A DNA stretch of 64,000 nt, taken from positions 1 to 64,000 of the forward strand of contig CANGCK010000008.1 in assembly GCA_947452295.1 (NCBI GenBank), written 5' to 3'. Position 1 is the first letter of the stretch, and every line of letters begins with the position of its first letter. Made by a program: the position numbers and the translations under genes. The stretch is from Sphingobacteriia bacterium. GTDB taxonomy: Bacteria; Bacteroidota; Bacteroidia; Chitinophagales; Chitinophagaceae. The notes below the pieces were generated by a model, which worked only from the letters and a program-made list of their open reading frames with translations, made no database searches and was not told the origin of the DNA. This document shows positions 53,580-63,614 of this stretch, one piece after another.

Positions 53580-55949
53580 CTAGTCTACTATTCTTAATTT
53601 AGCATAATTGAGCATTATTTTCTTCTCTCCGTTTTTATCGAACTGTATGGTTGCCACCGGATTATGAGCCGATCCCTCTACATTGATTACTTTTCCATAA
53701 CCAAATTTTTGGTGTTCTACTGTTTTACCTGCTTCTAAGGCCGAAGTGTCGCTTGCAACAAAGTCTACCGATGGCACATGTGCGGTAACTTTCGGGGCCA
53801 GAGGCTTTGCCGGCATATATGCCGGTTTTACACTTTCCGGTTTTTTAGAAGGGGGGGGGCCATATTTTTTTGCTGCGTTAGATGCCTCATTATTACCACC
53901 TATACCTCTGTTTATCCGTTGAAATGCATTACCCCAATCGGTTGTTGAATTATTTCTTGCGCCGCCTCCTGCATATGTTTTATCAACATACTCTTCCGGC
54001 ATTTCTTCTATAAAACGGCTTGGCTCATTTTGTACTAACTGACCAAAACGATAGCGCGAATTGGCATAAGTTAACCAAAGCCTTTCCTTTGCTCTTGTTA
54101 CTGCCACATAAAACAATCGGCGCTCCTCCTCTAATTCCTCTCTGGTATTGATACTCATGCCGCTCGGAAACAATGATTCTTCTACACCACCCACAAATAC
54201 ACAACCAAACTCCAAACCCTTAGCTGCATGTATTGTCATCAATTTTACCACATCGGTATTTTGCTTATCATCATCAGCATCAGTTAGTAAAGTGATTTGT
54301 TGTAAATATGATCCAAGCGACTTGTCGCCTAATTCACCATCTTCATTACTTGGACTTTCGGTCCACTCTTTTACCGAGTTCAACAATTCTTGCACGTTTT
54401 CATATCTGGCTAGTCCTTCTGTTGTTTTATCGGAAAAAAGTTCTTTCACCAAATTAGTATGCTTACCCACCTGAACGGCAACATCATATGCATTTTTATC
54501 GTTCAACATACTTTGGAAATACTTTATCATGGTGGCAAAGTTCTGCAACGATTCAAGTGTACCGGCTTTAAATCCAAATTCACCCGCCCTATTTACCACA
54601 TCAAACATCGATATATTGTGTTCATTGGCAAAAATCACACACTTTTCTAATGTGGTTTTTCCAATTCCCCTTACTGGATAGTTAATAATGCGTTTCAACG
54701 ATTCCTCATCTCGTGTATTAACAATTACACGCAGATACGCTAGCATGTCTTTTACCTCTTTACGCTGATAGAAACTTACCCCACCATATATTCTATATGC
54801 AATACCCATTCTTCTTAAGCTTTCTTCAAAAGATCGGCTTTGTGCATTGGTACGATATAGTATGGCAAAATCTTTATTTAAATAATGATTCCGTAACCTT
54901 TGTTCTTGAATGGTGTCCGATACAAATTTACCCTCCTCATTATCTGTCATGGTTCTTACCAACGTAATTTTTTCACCTGCCGGATTTTCTGTCCATAAAT
55001 TTTTGGGGATTTGACCTTTATTGTTTTTTATCACTTCATTGGCAACATGTATAATTTGTTGACTACTTCTATAATTCTGTTCAAGCTTTACAACTTTTAC
55101 ATCATCATAATCTTTTTGGAATTGCAAAATGTTTTCGATGGTGGCTCCTCTAAAACTATAAATACTTTGTGCATCATCTCCTACCACACAAATATTTTCA
55201 TTTACAGCAGCTAATAATTTAGTGATTTGATATTGTACCGGGTTGGTATCTTGGTACTCATCTATTAAAATATATTTAAACTTATGCTGATACTTGTGAA
55301 GCACTTCTGGAAAGTTCTTCAATAAATCGTGCATTTTAAATAATAAATCATCAAAATCCATTGCACCGTTTTTAAAACAACGGTTGGCATACGATACATA
55401 AATTTGGCCAATAGCTTGTCTGTTGGCACGCATATCTTCTTGTTGTAAATAATAATCGGTTAAGTATTCAGCTGGTCCAATCAATGCATTTTTAGCAGAT
55501 GAAATCCGATTGGCTACCACATTGGGTTTGTAGTGCTTATCATCTAAATTCATTTCATTTATTACTGTACGTATTACCGACTTACTATCGTCACTATCAT
55601 AAATGGTAAAATTATTTGGATAACCCAACCGATGTGCTTCTGCCCTTAATATTCTTGCAAAAACGCTGTGGAAAGTACCTATATATAAATTTCTTGCTTC
55701 GGAATTACCCAATATTTTTTCGATCCTTTCTTTCATTTCGGCTGCTGCCTTATTAGTAAAGGTGAGCGCCAATATATTAAATGCATCTACCCCTTTGTTC
55801 ATTAAATGCGCAATGCGGGTGGTTAACACTTTTGTTTTACCACTACCTGCACCCGCTACTATCATTATTGGGCCATTTATATGAGTTACCGCTTCGGCTT
55901 GCGGCTCATTCAATCCTTTCAAATAATCCTGCATACTTGTTTCTTTCAT
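53580..55949 (-). CDS. pcrA: UvrD/PcrA-type DNA helicase
   Basis: About 789 residues from the ATG at 55949 (an ATG at 55988 adds 13; one at 55934 is also possible). Superfamily 1 motifs are complete: motif I AGAGSGKTKVLT, TFTNKAAAEMKERI, IDEYQDTNPVQYQ (Walker B), VVGDDAQSIYSFRGA, NYRSSQ, TIHAAKGLEF and FYVAVTRA. A C-terminal Tudor-like VEHQKFGYGKVINVEG segment matches PcrA/UvrD. Unwinds DNA 3'-5' in repair and replication-conflict resolution. Gene name by similarity. A terminator and the ompA-like gene lie upstream on the same strand. Confidence 0.95.
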   Translation of the reverse strand: MKETSMQDYLKGLNEPQAEAVTHINGPIMIVAGAGSGKTKVLTTRIAHLMNKGVDAFNILALTFTNKAAAEMKERIEKILGNSEARNLYIGTFHSVFARILRAEAHRLGYPNNFTIYDSDDSKSVIRTVINEMNLDDKHYKPNVVANRISSAKNALIGPAEYLTDYYLQQEDMRANRQAIGQIYVSYANRCFKNGAMDFDDLLFKMHDLLKNFPEVLHKYQHKFKYILIDEYQDTNPVQYQITKLLAAVNENICVVGDDAQSIYSFRGATIENILQFQKDYDDVKVVKLEQNYRSSQQIIHVANEVIKNNKGQIPKNLWTENPAGEKITLVRTMTDNEEGKFVSDTIQEQRLRNHYLNKDFAILYRTNAQSRSFEESLRRMGIAYRIYGGVSFYQRKEVKDMLAYLRVIVNTRDEESLKRIINYPVRGIGKTTLEKCVIFANEHNISMFDVVNRAGEFGFKAGTLESLQNFATMIKYFQSMLNDKNAYDVAVQVGKHTNLVKELFSDKTTEGLARYENVQELLNSVKEWTESPSNEDGELGDKSLGSYLQQITLLTDADDDKQNTDVVKLMTIHAAKGLEFGCVFVGGVEESLFPSGMSINTREELEEERRLFYVAVTRAKERLWLTYANSRYRFGQLVQNEPSRFIEEMPEEYVDKTYAGGGARNNSTTDWGNAFQRINRGIGGNNEASNAAKKYGPPPSKKPESVKPAYMPAKPLAPKVTAHVPSVDFVASDTSALEAGKTVEHQKFGYGKVINVEGSAHNPVATIQFDKNGEKKIMLNYAKLRIVD

Positions 55950-56064
55950 TCGCAAGATACAGCCTTTTCCGCTCTTGTTAAATTCCAATCACTTCTAAAC
56001 AACTCGGCTTATTGGGCAAGCGCTTAACTAAACTTTTTGAATGGCTAGGTATCCAATAAATAGA

Positions 56065-56100
56065 GAAGGCAACCGATTATTCATCAGTTGCCTTCTTTAT
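56065..56100 (-). terminator. Terminator of the OmpA-family gene
   Basis: Perfect nine-base stem GAAGGCAAC/GTTGCCTTC (56065-56073 with 56087-56095), 13-base loop. On the minus strand it is followed by TCTATTTATT. It lies about 40-70 bases past the OmpA-type stop (56138) and before the helicase start. A second, smaller inverted repeat (TCGCAA/TTGCGA) lies between. Confidence 0.75.
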
Positions 56101-56137
56101 TTTCGATCTTTCGCAATTGATTGCGATCGAGTTTTTT

Positions 56138-57025
56138 TTATTTCTTGGTTTCCAATAATTTAAAGAATTGGTCTAATTGAGGCAAGATTACAATTCTTGT
56201 TCTTCTATTGGCAGCTCTACCTTCTGCAGTGCTGTTATCGGCAATAGGTAAATATTGACCTCTACCAGCTGCTGTCATTCTTTTAGGTTCTAAACCATAC
56301 GTATCTTGTAATATTCTCACAACTGTTGTAGCACGCTTTACACTTAAATCCCAGTTGTCTGATACATTTACACTTTTAATTGGAATAGAGTCGGTATGAC
56401 CTTCAACTAAAAATTCAATTTCAGGTTGGTTATTCAATACTTTAGCTACTTTACCCAATACTTCTTTAGCTCTATCTGTTACATCATAGCTTCCGCTTTT
56501 AAACAATAATTTGTCGGATATATCTACATAAACAACACCTTTATCAACTTTAATGTTAATGTCTTTATCATCTAAATTACCAATTGCACCTTTTAAGTTC
56601 ATCACCAATGCCATGTTTAATGAATCTTTACGAGCAATAGAGCCTTGTAAATCTTTGATATAGATGTCTTTTGCACCAATATTTTCTAACGATTTTTTAA
56701 TGCTTTCTGCCTGAGCACCAGAAATAACAGATAAGTCTTTTAACTGATCCATTACAGTATTATTGTTTTTCTTTAGATAAGCCAACTGATCATTTAGACC
56801 AGCTATTTGTGCTTCTAATCCAGTTCTTTGCGAGCCTAAAAGATCTTTATCGTTTTTACACTTATTTAATTCATCATTTAAGGCTTTGTACTTGTCTTGT
56901 AATTCTAAATGAGAACCTTTTAGTTGTGCATAGCTTTGCTCTGCTTGTCTTAGCTTGGCAGGGCTAACACAAGAGAAAAGTGCAACCGAAGTGATTGCAG
57001 CAAAAACCAGTAAATTTCTACTCAT
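56138..57025 (-). CDS. OmpA-family lipoprotein with coiled coil
   Basis: 295 residues. Signal peptide with a lipobox-like ALFSC (Cys near 19), then a coiled coil (about 25-95: long runs of E, K, Q, L) and an OmpA/MotB peptidoglycan-binding domain: LLFKSGSYDVTDRAKEVLGK, VEGHTDSIPIKS, NWDLSVKRATTVVRIL and AANRRTRIVIL. It anchors the outer membrane to peptidoglycan. The LFKSG and NWDLS forms are typical of Bacteroidota. Monocistronic with its own terminator. Confidence 0.9.
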   Translation of the reverse strand: MSRNLLVFAAITSVALFSCVSPAKLRQAEQSYAQLKGSHLELQDKYKALNDELNKCKNDKDLLGSQRTGLEAQIAGLNDQLAYLKKNNNTVMDQLKDLSVISGAQAESIKKSLENIGAKDIYIKDLQGSIARKDSLNMALVMNLKGAIGNLDDKDINIKVDKGVVYVDISDKLLFKSGSYDVTDRAKEVLGKVAKVLNNQPEIEFLVEGHTDSIPIKSVNVSDNWDLSVKRATTVVRILQDTYGLEPKRMTAAGRGQYLPIADNSTAEGRAANRRTRIVILPQLDQFFKLLETKK

Positions 57026-57133
57026 ATTTTTAAGTTTTATAGGGGTTTAAAATTGTACTACATAAAATTAAATAAATTGTAGCAAAAGCCCTACACTATC
57101 ATTAAAAACTTTGGATTAAGTTGTAGGATTCTT

Positions 57134-58780
57134 TTAGACAAACGTTACCACAGATTGTAAATTTAACCATGCCATATAATATTGTTGAAACAACTCGTCT
57201 ATCATCTTACGTTTTATTTTAAGAGTTGGCGTTAATATGCCATTTTCTATTGTCCATTCATCTTGCACAATGATTAGTTTAGCAATTTTTTCGTGGTGCT
57301 CTAATTGATTATTTATAGCTGCTAATAAATTAGTTAAATGATCTAGAATAGTTGTGCGTTCTTCTGTTTGTGCTTTTTCGGATAGTGTGCACAACAATAA
57401 TGGAGACGGTATGCCCGAACCAACAATACACGCTTGTGAAACATATGGATTACTCAACACCTTCGATTCTATTGGCGCTGGTATTACATATTTTCCTTTG
57501 CTCGTTTTAAACTGATCTTTAATTCTTCCGGTAATGGTAAAATATCCTTCATTATCAATTACACCTTCGTCTCCCGTTTTTAACCAGCCGTCTTCAAACA
57601 TGGCAGCTGTTAATTCAGGATCTTTGTAATATCCCAACATAGACGCTTCGCTTTTTACCAACAATTCGTTTTCGACACTCAGTTTTACTTCAACACCCGG
57701 ATAACTTTGGCCTACTGTACCAAATTTGGTAGATCCCTTTCTGTTAATATGTGAAAGCGCCGAATTCTCCGTCATACCATACGCTTCTTGTATAATGATG
57801 TCTAACTGAGCAAACCACTCTAGTAAAGATTTATTAATAGGAGATGCGCCTGAATAAATATATTTTGCCCGTAATAATCCTAGTTTTTTACGAATGGCTT
57901 TTTTGATGAGGCCAGAAATTATAGGTAAACGAAGCAGTAGTGATAATTTTTTTTGAGGCATTTTCTTCAAGATCTCCTCTTTCGTTTTTTCCCAAATACG
58001 GGGTACCGCTAAAAACACAGTGGGTTGCGTAAATTGTAAGTTAGCGGCAAATGTATCCATCGACTCAACAAAATAGGCTTTACCCCCTGTAAAAATGGTG
58101 CCATTTTGCACCAACATTTTTTCTGCTACATGACAAAGTGGTAAGTAAGAGAAAAAGGTTTCGTTTACAAATGGTGGATTGCTTTTTAAGAAAGAATGAA
58201 TTGCAAAAGACAATGTATGAAAACTATGCATTACTCCCTTTGGGTTTCCGGTGGTACCCGATGTATACATAATACAATATAGGGTATGCGGATCAATTGT
58301 AGGTATACCAATTAATGGCGTTGTATTGATTACTAAGTCATCCCAATTTAAACATCCTTCATTAAAATAAAAAGGGAAACTAATTTGTAACATATCATCT
58401 GGTATACCCTTTCTTATTTCCAATGGCTTATCGAGCTTGCCTACAAAAATTGCTTTGGTTTCGCTATGTAATAATATTTCATTTACACCTATAGCCGTAA
58501 TATTTGGATAAAGCGGAACCGATACCATACCGGCCATTGCAATAGCTAAATCGGCCATTATCCAATGTGCGCAGTTTTTACTAAGTATTGCTACTTTATC
58601 GCCTTTGTTTAATCCACAATTTTGCAAATAGGCTGCAATACTTCTTATTTCTTGTCCGGCTGATTTCCAGGTAAATTCTCTATATTGTCCATTTACAGGC
58701 TCAGCAAATAATAATTGATCTGATTTTTCTTGTTCGAACTTACAAAATTGATCAATAATAGTAGGGTACGCTTTATTCAT
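57134..58780 (-). CDS. Long-chain acyl-CoA ligase-type AMP-binding protein
   Basis: 548 residues of the ANL superfamily: MYTSGTTGNPKGVMHS (P-loop), EAYGMTENSALSHIN, GWLKTGDEGVID and the C-terminal GRIKDQFKTSKGKYV with the adenylation Lys region. Activates fatty acids to acyl-CoA (or acyl-AMP). The LIGTSPAxxxxxGK hinge form resembles FadD/long-chain ligases. Its start overlaps the stop of the acyltransferase gene by four bases, so both are coupled and may feed a shared lipid step. Confidence 0.9.
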   Translation of the reverse strand: MNKAYPTIIDQFCKFEQEKSDQLLFAEPVNGQYREFTWKSAGQEIRSIAAYLQNCGLNKGDKVAILSKNCAHWIMADLAIAMAGMVSVPLYPNITAIGVNEILLHSETKAIFVGKLDKPLEIRKGIPDDMLQISFPFYFNEGCLNWDDLVINTTPLIGIPTIDPHTLYCIMYTSGTTGNPKGVMHSFHTLSFAIHSFLKSNPPFVNETFFSYLPLCHVAEKMLVQNGTIFTGGKAYFVESMDTFAANLQFTQPTVFLAVPRIWEKTKEEILKKMPQKKLSLLLRLPIISGLIKKAIRKKLGLLRAKYIYSGASPINKSLLEWFAQLDIIIQEAYGMTENSALSHINRKGSTKFGTVGQSYPGVEVKLSVENELLVKSEASMLGYYKDPELTAAMFEDGWLKTGDEGVIDNEGYFTITGRIKDQFKTSKGKYVIPAPIESKVLSNPYVSQACIVGSGIPSPLLLCTLSEKAQTEERTTILDHLTNLLAAINNQLEHHEKIAKLIIVQDEWTIENGILTPTLKIKRKMIDELFQQYYMAWLNLQSVVTFV

Positions 58781-59355
58781 ATTGGAGTGGATGATTTAGG
58801 ATTTTTTAAATGGCCTAATCCATACGAAGGGATTTTTCCTTTCAGATCTACAAAATAATTAAGAATATATTCCATGTCTGCTTCCATATCATCTGTAGGA
58901 TAAAAAGGTGGTGCAATGGTAATTTTTCTATGTTCAAAATCCATTCCAGCCATAACAATAGGCACGCCCGCTTTTTTTGCAATGTGATAAAAACCTGTTC
59001 TTAATCTTTCTACAGGTTTTCTGGTACCTTCTGGCGATAACCCGATTACCATTGAATCGTTTTTATTAAACAATTCAACTACTTGGTCTACCATAGCGTT
59101 TTTGTTAAATCTATCTACAGGTACCCCGCCGGTTTTTCTAAAAATAAAACCAAATGGACCTTTAAATAATTCTTCTTTTCCCAGGTATTTAACATCATAA
59201 ATTCTTAGATAGCTTCTTATAGCCATGGCTAAAAAAAAGTCCCAGGCACTGGTATGAGGTGCCGCTATCAAAACAAATTTTTTGAGATGAAACGGGTATT
59301 GGTCACTTATTTTCCAACCCAATATTTTTAAATACAAAATCCACAATAAACGCAT
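58777..59355 (-). CDS. 1-acylglycerol-3-phosphate acyltransferase-like protein (PlsC family)
   Basis: 192-residue PlsC-type acyltransferase. The catalytic HxxxxD motif is HTSAWD (near residues 34-39), with FRKTGGVPVDR and SPEGTRKPVERL as the second and third blocks. It is shorter than PlsC of E. coli and lacks an obvious transmembrane anchor beyond the N-terminal hydrophobic stretch. The substrate may be a lysophospholipid or glycerolipid. It is encoded directly upstream of the acyl-CoA ligase with an overlap. Confidence 0.88.
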   Translation of the reverse strand: MRLLWILYLKILGWKISDQYPFHLKKFVLIAAPHTSAWDFFLAMAIRSYLRIYDVKYLGKEELFKGPFGFIFRKTGGVPVDRFNKNAMVDQVVELFNKNDSMVIGLSPEGTRKPVERLRTGFYHIAKKAGVPIVMAGMDFEHRKITIAPPFYPTDDMEADMEYILNYFVDLKGKIPSYGLGHLKNPKSSTPI

Positions 59356-59486
59356 AATCGCAGTTTTTGGCTATTCATAGGAACCGAAAAGGTACTAATA
59401 AAAGTTTAAACTCAAATGCTCATTAATTTTTACTTAATAAGCAATTTACCAAATATTTTTAGCGTTTGCTAATAAAATCGCTTAGT

Positions 59487-59939
59487 ATGAATTCTTTTAG
59501 AAGTTTTGTGGGCTCTGAGTTAATGGCAATTGAACAACACCTATCTGCCCTCAAATCTATCATTCCCAATAGTATTAAGCTGCAACCCGCAGAAAGAAGA
59601 AGTATGTTTAAATTAAATACTAAGCGGGAAGAATTTGTACAAAAAGCGGTACAATTGATGCGGAAAAGCCCTAAATCGGTTCCCGATTATGTTGATGTGA
59701 GCGCTTGTAATAACCGGCTTCATTTATACGAACAGTATGCCAACTTGTTGAGTCAGGTTGAAGAAATTCAAATAAAACTAGATGATGCCAAATTAATAAT
59801 TGGCAATGAAATACTTCAACAAACCAGGGCATATTTTCAACATGCAAAAACAGCTGCTGCTGCCGGGGCGCCAGAATATGAAGCAATTTATGCTGCCTTA
59901 AATCCGCATTATGCTGTAGGAAGAAACAGTAAAAAATAA
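59487..59939 (+). CDS. Hypothetical protein, helical
   Basis: About 150 residues from the ATG at 59487; a TTG at 59466 would add seven. No family recognised. Predominantly charged and helical (AIEQHLSALKSI, QLMRKSPKSV, LYEQYANLLSQVEEIQIKLDDAKLI), ending with an alanine-rich AKTAAAAGAPEYEAIYAALNP segment and a basic tail. No signal peptide or membrane segment. It precedes gmk by about 60 bases and may share its transcript. The YicC-gmk pairing of other bacteria is not present; this protein does not look like YicC. Confidence 0.6.
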   Translation: MNSFRSFVGSELMAIEQHLSALKSIIPNSIKLQPAERRSMFKLNTKREEFVQKAVQLMRKSPKSVPDYVDVSACNNRLHLYEQYANLLSQVEEIQIKLDDAKLIIGNEILQQTRAYFQHAKTAAAAGAPEYEAIYAALNPHYAVGRNSKK

Positions 59940-60002
59940 ACGCGCTACAAGTTTTTATAGGCATTTATATAAATACTTGTTTCTTTGCAGGAAAACAAAA
60001 AA

Positions 60003-60578
60003 ATGTATAAAGCAGCAGAGAAGTTAATTATTGTTACTGCACCTTCTGGCGCTGGTAAAACCTCTATAACTACTTATTTATTAAATAAATATCCGCGATT
60101 ATCATTTTCTATTTCGGCGGCAACAAGAGCGCCTCGTTCGGGCGAAACCGATGGTGTACATTACCATTTTATAAACCTAGAATCATTTCGTACCAAAATT
60201 GAAGCCAACGAATTTATTGAATGGGAAATGGTTTACGAAGGCAACTACTATGGAACATTAAAAAGTGAGTTAAAAAGAATATGGGATGCCGGAAAAATTC
60301 CGGTTTTGGATATTGATGTGAAAGGCGCTATTCATGTTCAAGAACAATTGGGTAAAAATTGTTTATCCATTTTTATTCAACCGCCTTCGGTAGATGAGCT
60401 GAAAAAAAGGTTAGAAAGTCGCGGTACTGAATCACCCGAAAATATTGCTACACGAGTAAATAAAGCGGGTTATGAAATGTCGTTCAGTCATCAGTTCAAT
60501 AAAATTATTGTAAACAAAGATTTAATAGAAGCCTGTACCGATACAGAAAAAGTGATACTTGAATTTTTAGGGTGGTAA
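60003..60578 (+). CDS. gmk: Guanylate kinase
   Basis: About 191 residues from the ATG at 60003; a TTG at 59985 would add six. P-loop APSGAGKTSI (about 13-22), TRAPRSGETDGVHYHF (GMP-binding), EWEMVYEGNYYGTLKS and DIDVKGAIHVQEQL, then the lid region RLESRGTESPENIATRV. Phosphorylates GMP with ATP. The length is typical. Its upstream neighbour is a hypothetical protein. Confidence 0.96.
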   Translation: MYKAAEKLIIVTAPSGAGKTSITTYLLNKYPRLSFSISAATRAPRSGETDGVHYHFINLESFRTKIEANEFIEWEMVYEGNYYGTLKSELKRIWDAGKIPVLDIDVKGAIHVQEQLGKNCLSIFIQPPSVDELKKRLESRGTESPENIATRVNKAGYEMSFSHQFNKIIVNKDLIEACTDTEKVILEFLGW

Positions 60579-60659
60579 TTGTCCAATTAAATGGTATTTT
60601 TTTTGAATCTATTTATTTGAAAAAACACTTCAATACATTTAATGCCTAACTTCATAGCT

Positions 60660-61481
60660 ATGATTTCTTTTAAAAATAAAACTGTTTTTATTACCGGTGC
60701 AAGTAGAGGCATTGGTAAAGCTATTGCACTCCGATTGGCGAAAGAAGGCGCAAATATTGTAATTGCCGCTAAAAGTGTAACGGAAGACCCTCGTTTGGGG
60801 GGTACTATTTTTTCTGCTGCAGAAGAAATTGAAGCTGCCGGAGGTAAGGCACTCGCAGTTCAAGTAGATATTAGAGATGAAGACCAAATTGAAGCTGCCG
60901 TTAAGCAAGCTGTTGAACGTTTTGGCGGTATAGATGTGGTAATTAATAATGCATCGGCCATTCAATTAACCAATACCGAACAAACAGCATCTAAACGCTT
61001 CGATTTAATGCAAAGTATTAATGTAAGAGGTACTTTTTTAGTAGTAAAGCATTGTATCCCGCATCTTAAAAAAGGAAACAACCCACATATCATTACCTTA
61101 TCTCCACCGGTTAACTTAGACCCTAAATGGATGGGCGGCCATATTGCCTATACCATTACTAAATATAGCATGAGTATGCTTGCATTGGGTTGGGCTGCCG
61201 AATTAAAAGGTGCCGGTATTGCCTCTAATGCACTTTGGCCCAAAACCACCATCGACACCGCTGCTGTAAGAAATTTATTGGGTGGCGAAGCGTTGGCTAA
61301 AATGAGCAGAACCACAGATATTATTGCAGATAGCGTATTCTATATTTTATCTAAACCAGCTACGCAATGCACTGGTAATACCTTTGTAGATGAAGAGGTA
61401 TTAGCCGCGGAAGGTATTACCGATTTAGATAAATATGCTGTAGTTCCAGGCGCACAATTGTTTAAAGATCTGTTTGTTTAA
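60660..61481 (+). CDS. SDR-family oxidoreductase (HSDL2-like)
   Basis: About 273 residues from the ATG at 60660; an ATG at 60642 adds six. Classical SDR: TGASRGIGKA (about 10-19), NNASAIQ and the YTITKYS catalytic Tyr/Lys pair. The longer inserts AAKSVTEDPRLGGTIFSAAEEIEAAGGKA and LSPPVNLDPKWMGGHIAYTI match hydroxysteroid-dehydrogenase-like protein 2 (HSDL2) and bacterial relatives. Substrate unknown, probably lipid-derived. No domain beyond SDR. Confidence 0.9.
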   Translation: MISFKNKTVFITGASRGIGKAIALRLAKEGANIVIAAKSVTEDPRLGGTIFSAAEEIEAAGGKALAVQVDIRDEDQIEAAVKQAVERFGGIDVVINNASAIQLTNTEQTASKRFDLMQSINVRGTFLVVKHCIPHLKKGNNPHIITLSPPVNLDPKWMGGHIAYTITKYSMSMLALGWAAELKGAGIASNALWPKTTIDTAAVRNLLGGEALAKMSRTTDIIADSVFYILSKPATQCTGNTFVDEEVLAAEGITDLDKYAVVPGAQLFKDLFV

Positions 61482-61615
61482 TCATTTAATTACATCAATT
61501 ATAAAGTAGCCTTAATTAAATTTTAAAATCAACCTTTCAATTTTACTTAAACCATTTAATAGTATGTAATGACCTCAAGTTGTAGTCATTAAAATAAAAA
61601 GCTAAATATAAATTC

Positions 61616-63061
61616 ATGAAACCACTACTACTCTTCGGTTCAATAATACTTGCTGCAGTAACATTAAATGCGCAAAAAGCAAATAATACCACGCTATTAA
61701 AAGAAGAAGTAATTAAAAATTTAGATGGTGTGTATGATAATTATAAATCTACCGCATTGAAAATTTGGGGATTTGCCGAAGTAGGATATAAAGAATATAA
61801 AAGCACGCAGCTATTACAAGAAACCTTAAAAAACAATGGCTTTATTGTAGAAGCCGGCGTAGCAGAAATGCCTACTGCTTTTATTGCCAGCTATGGCAGT
61901 GGCAAACCGGTAATTGCTATTTTAGCTGAATATGATGCCCTACCTGGTTTATCACAAAATGCAGCTCCTGAAAAAACAAGCGTTGCTGGTGTTACCAGTG
62001 GTCATGGTTGTGGCCACCATTTATTTGGTACCGCTTCTATAGCAGCAGGAATAGAAATTAAAAAATTAATTGAAGCAAAAAAACTTACTGGTACCGTTAG
62101 GGTTTATGGTTGCCCTGCAGAAGAAGGGGGAAGTGGTAAAGTATATTTAGTGCGTGCCGGATTATTTAAAGATGTAGATGTTGCAGTACATTGGCACCCC
62201 GGTGACGATAATTCCGTTACCATGACCAGTGCACTTGCAAATACTTCTGCTAAATTTCGTTTCAACGGTTTATCGGCACATGCATCTGCCTCACCGGAAA
62301 GAGGGCGATCTGCTTTAGATGGTGTAGAAGCGATGGACAATATGGCGAATATGATGCGCGAACATGTTCCACAAGAAACCAGAATGCATTATGTGATTAC
62401 GCAAGGCGGTAAAGCACCGAATGTGGTGCCTGATTTTGCCGAAGTATTTTATTACGTTCGTCACCCTAAGAAAGACCAGGTAGCCAGTATTTTTGAAAGG
62501 TTGGTTAAAACAGCTAATGGTGCTGCAATGGGTACAGAAACAAAAGTTGACTATGAAATTATTGGTGGCACGCACGACTTGTTGATTAACAAAACACTTG
62601 CCGAAGCCATGCAACAAAATTTACAAAAAGTAGGCGGAGTAAAATATACTTCGGAAGAAGTTGCTTTTGCACAAAAGCTACAAGCTTCTTTTACTTTTAA
62701 AGCTCCTGAAATTGCCTCATCCGAAAAAGTAACGCCATTAGCTGCAACGGTTGATGCAAGCGGTGGCTCTACCGATGTGGGCGATGTGAGTTATGCAGTA
62801 CCTACTGTAGGTTTAAGTGCTGCAACTTGGGTGCCGGGCACACCGGCACACAGCTGGCAAGCGGTGGCTTGTGGCGGTACAGAAATTGGTACCAAAGGAA
62901 TGATGGTAGCCGCTAAAACAATGGCCTTAACTGCTATCGATTTATTTACAGATGCTGCTTTAATTAACAAAGCCAAAGAAGAATTTAAAACCGCTAAAGG
63001 CGATTACCAATACAAACCATTATTGGGCAATAGAAAACCTGCTTTGAATTATAGAGATTAA
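61616..63061 (+). CDS. Secreted M20 amidohydrolase (AbgB/hippurate hydrolase type)
   Basis: 481 residues with a signal peptide (cleavage near LNAQ, about 20). M20D features: LAEYDALPGLSQNAAP, SGHGCGHHLFGTAS (metal ligands), CPAEEGGSGKVYLVRAG (catalytic EE), DVAVHWHPGD and the closing PGTPAHSWQAVACGG. This AbgB-like group hydrolyses N-acyl or aminobenzoyl-amino acid amides. The exported form is common in Bacteroidota. A strong terminator follows. Confidence 0.9.
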   Translation: MKPLLLFGSIILAAVTLNAQKANNTTLLKEEVIKNLDGVYDNYKSTALKIWGFAEVGYKEYKSTQLLQETLKNNGFIVEAGVAEMPTAFIASYGSGKPVIAILAEYDALPGLSQNAAPEKTSVAGVTSGHGCGHHLFGTASIAAGIEIKKLIEAKKLTGTVRVYGCPAEEGGSGKVYLVRAGLFKDVDVAVHWHPGDDNSVTMTSALANTSAKFRFNGLSAHASASPERGRSALDGVEAMDNMANMMREHVPQETRMHYVITQGGKAPNVVPDFAEVFYYVRHPKKDQVASIFERLVKTANGAAMGTETKVDYEIIGGTHDLLINKTLAEAMQQNLQKVGGVKYTSEEVAFAQKLQASFTFKAPEIASSEKVTPLAATVDASGGSTDVGDVSYAVPTVGLSAATWVPGTPAHSWQAVACGGTEIGTKGMMVAAKTMALTAIDLFTDAALINKAKEEFKTAKGDYQYKPLLGNRKPALNYRD

Positions 63062-63079
63062 GTTGATTTATATTATAGT

Positions 63080-63117
63080 AAAACGCATCAGTTACCGATT
63101 GTAATTGATGCGTTTTT
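63080..63117 (+). terminator. Rho-independent terminator after the M20 amidohydrolase gene
   Basis: Perfect 11-base stem (63080-63090 with 63106-63116) with an ACGCATCA/TGATGCGT core and 15-base loop, followed by a T-run. It begins about 20 bases after the stop codon. Confidence 0.85.
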
Positions 63118-63169
63118 ATTTTGGTATTTTACTGAAAATTAGTTGTTGATCGTTCTCCCTTTTAATTAC

Positions 63170-63514
63170 TTATTTATTTTTCAAAAAATCACCATCTATA
63201 ATAAGCAATTTTACTCCATCAGTTGAAACCGATCTGTGCGAACTGAGTTCGTCTGAAACAACATAAGTTTGGCCTTTCGTTAGTTTTATTTTCTCGCCCG
63301 TACTTAGTTCACTAATAAATTCTCCTTCTAAACAATAAACAATGTGCCCTTTTTGGCACCAATGATCTGCTAAGTAATCTTTTGAATATTCAACCAACCT
63401 AATCCTTAACCCCTCCAATTGAACGGTTTGCCAAAACGCTACACCGGTTTCACCTGGGTATTCAATTCTTTCAATTGCTGTCCAATCTATCGTCTGAAAT
63501 GGTATATTACTCAA
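63170..63514 (-). CDS. DHCW-motif cupin
   Basis: 114-residue single-domain cupin. The DHWCQKGHIVYCLEGEF segment (near residues 50-66) is the DHCW-type signature, with GQTYVVSDE and SSHRS forming the second cupin motif. The family's function is unknown; likely a small metal-binding or sensor protein. The short C-terminal end suggests no further domain. It is on the same strand as lysS, about 100 bases downstream. Confidence 0.88.
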   Translation of the reverse strand: MSNIPFQTIDWTAIERIEYPGETGVAFWQTVQLEGLRIRLVEYSKDYLADHWCQKGHIVYCLEGEFISELSTGEKIKLTKGQTYVVSDELSSHRSVSTDGVKLLIIDGDFLKNK

Positions 63515-63614
63515 TTTTATTGGTAATTATTTTTTGAAGCAATTACTTATTGCGACTGCTTACTTATACTATTGTTAATGATTTTTGCCCTTTCCTCATT
63601 TTTGCCTTTTACTT

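Noticed and set aside
54148..54474. 108-codon plus-strand ORF inside the helicase gene
   Set aside because: Antisense to conserved helicase motifs.
61567..61590. AATGAC/GTCATT hairpin before the M20 amidohydrolase gene
   Set aside because: Only six paired bases; not distinguishable from background.
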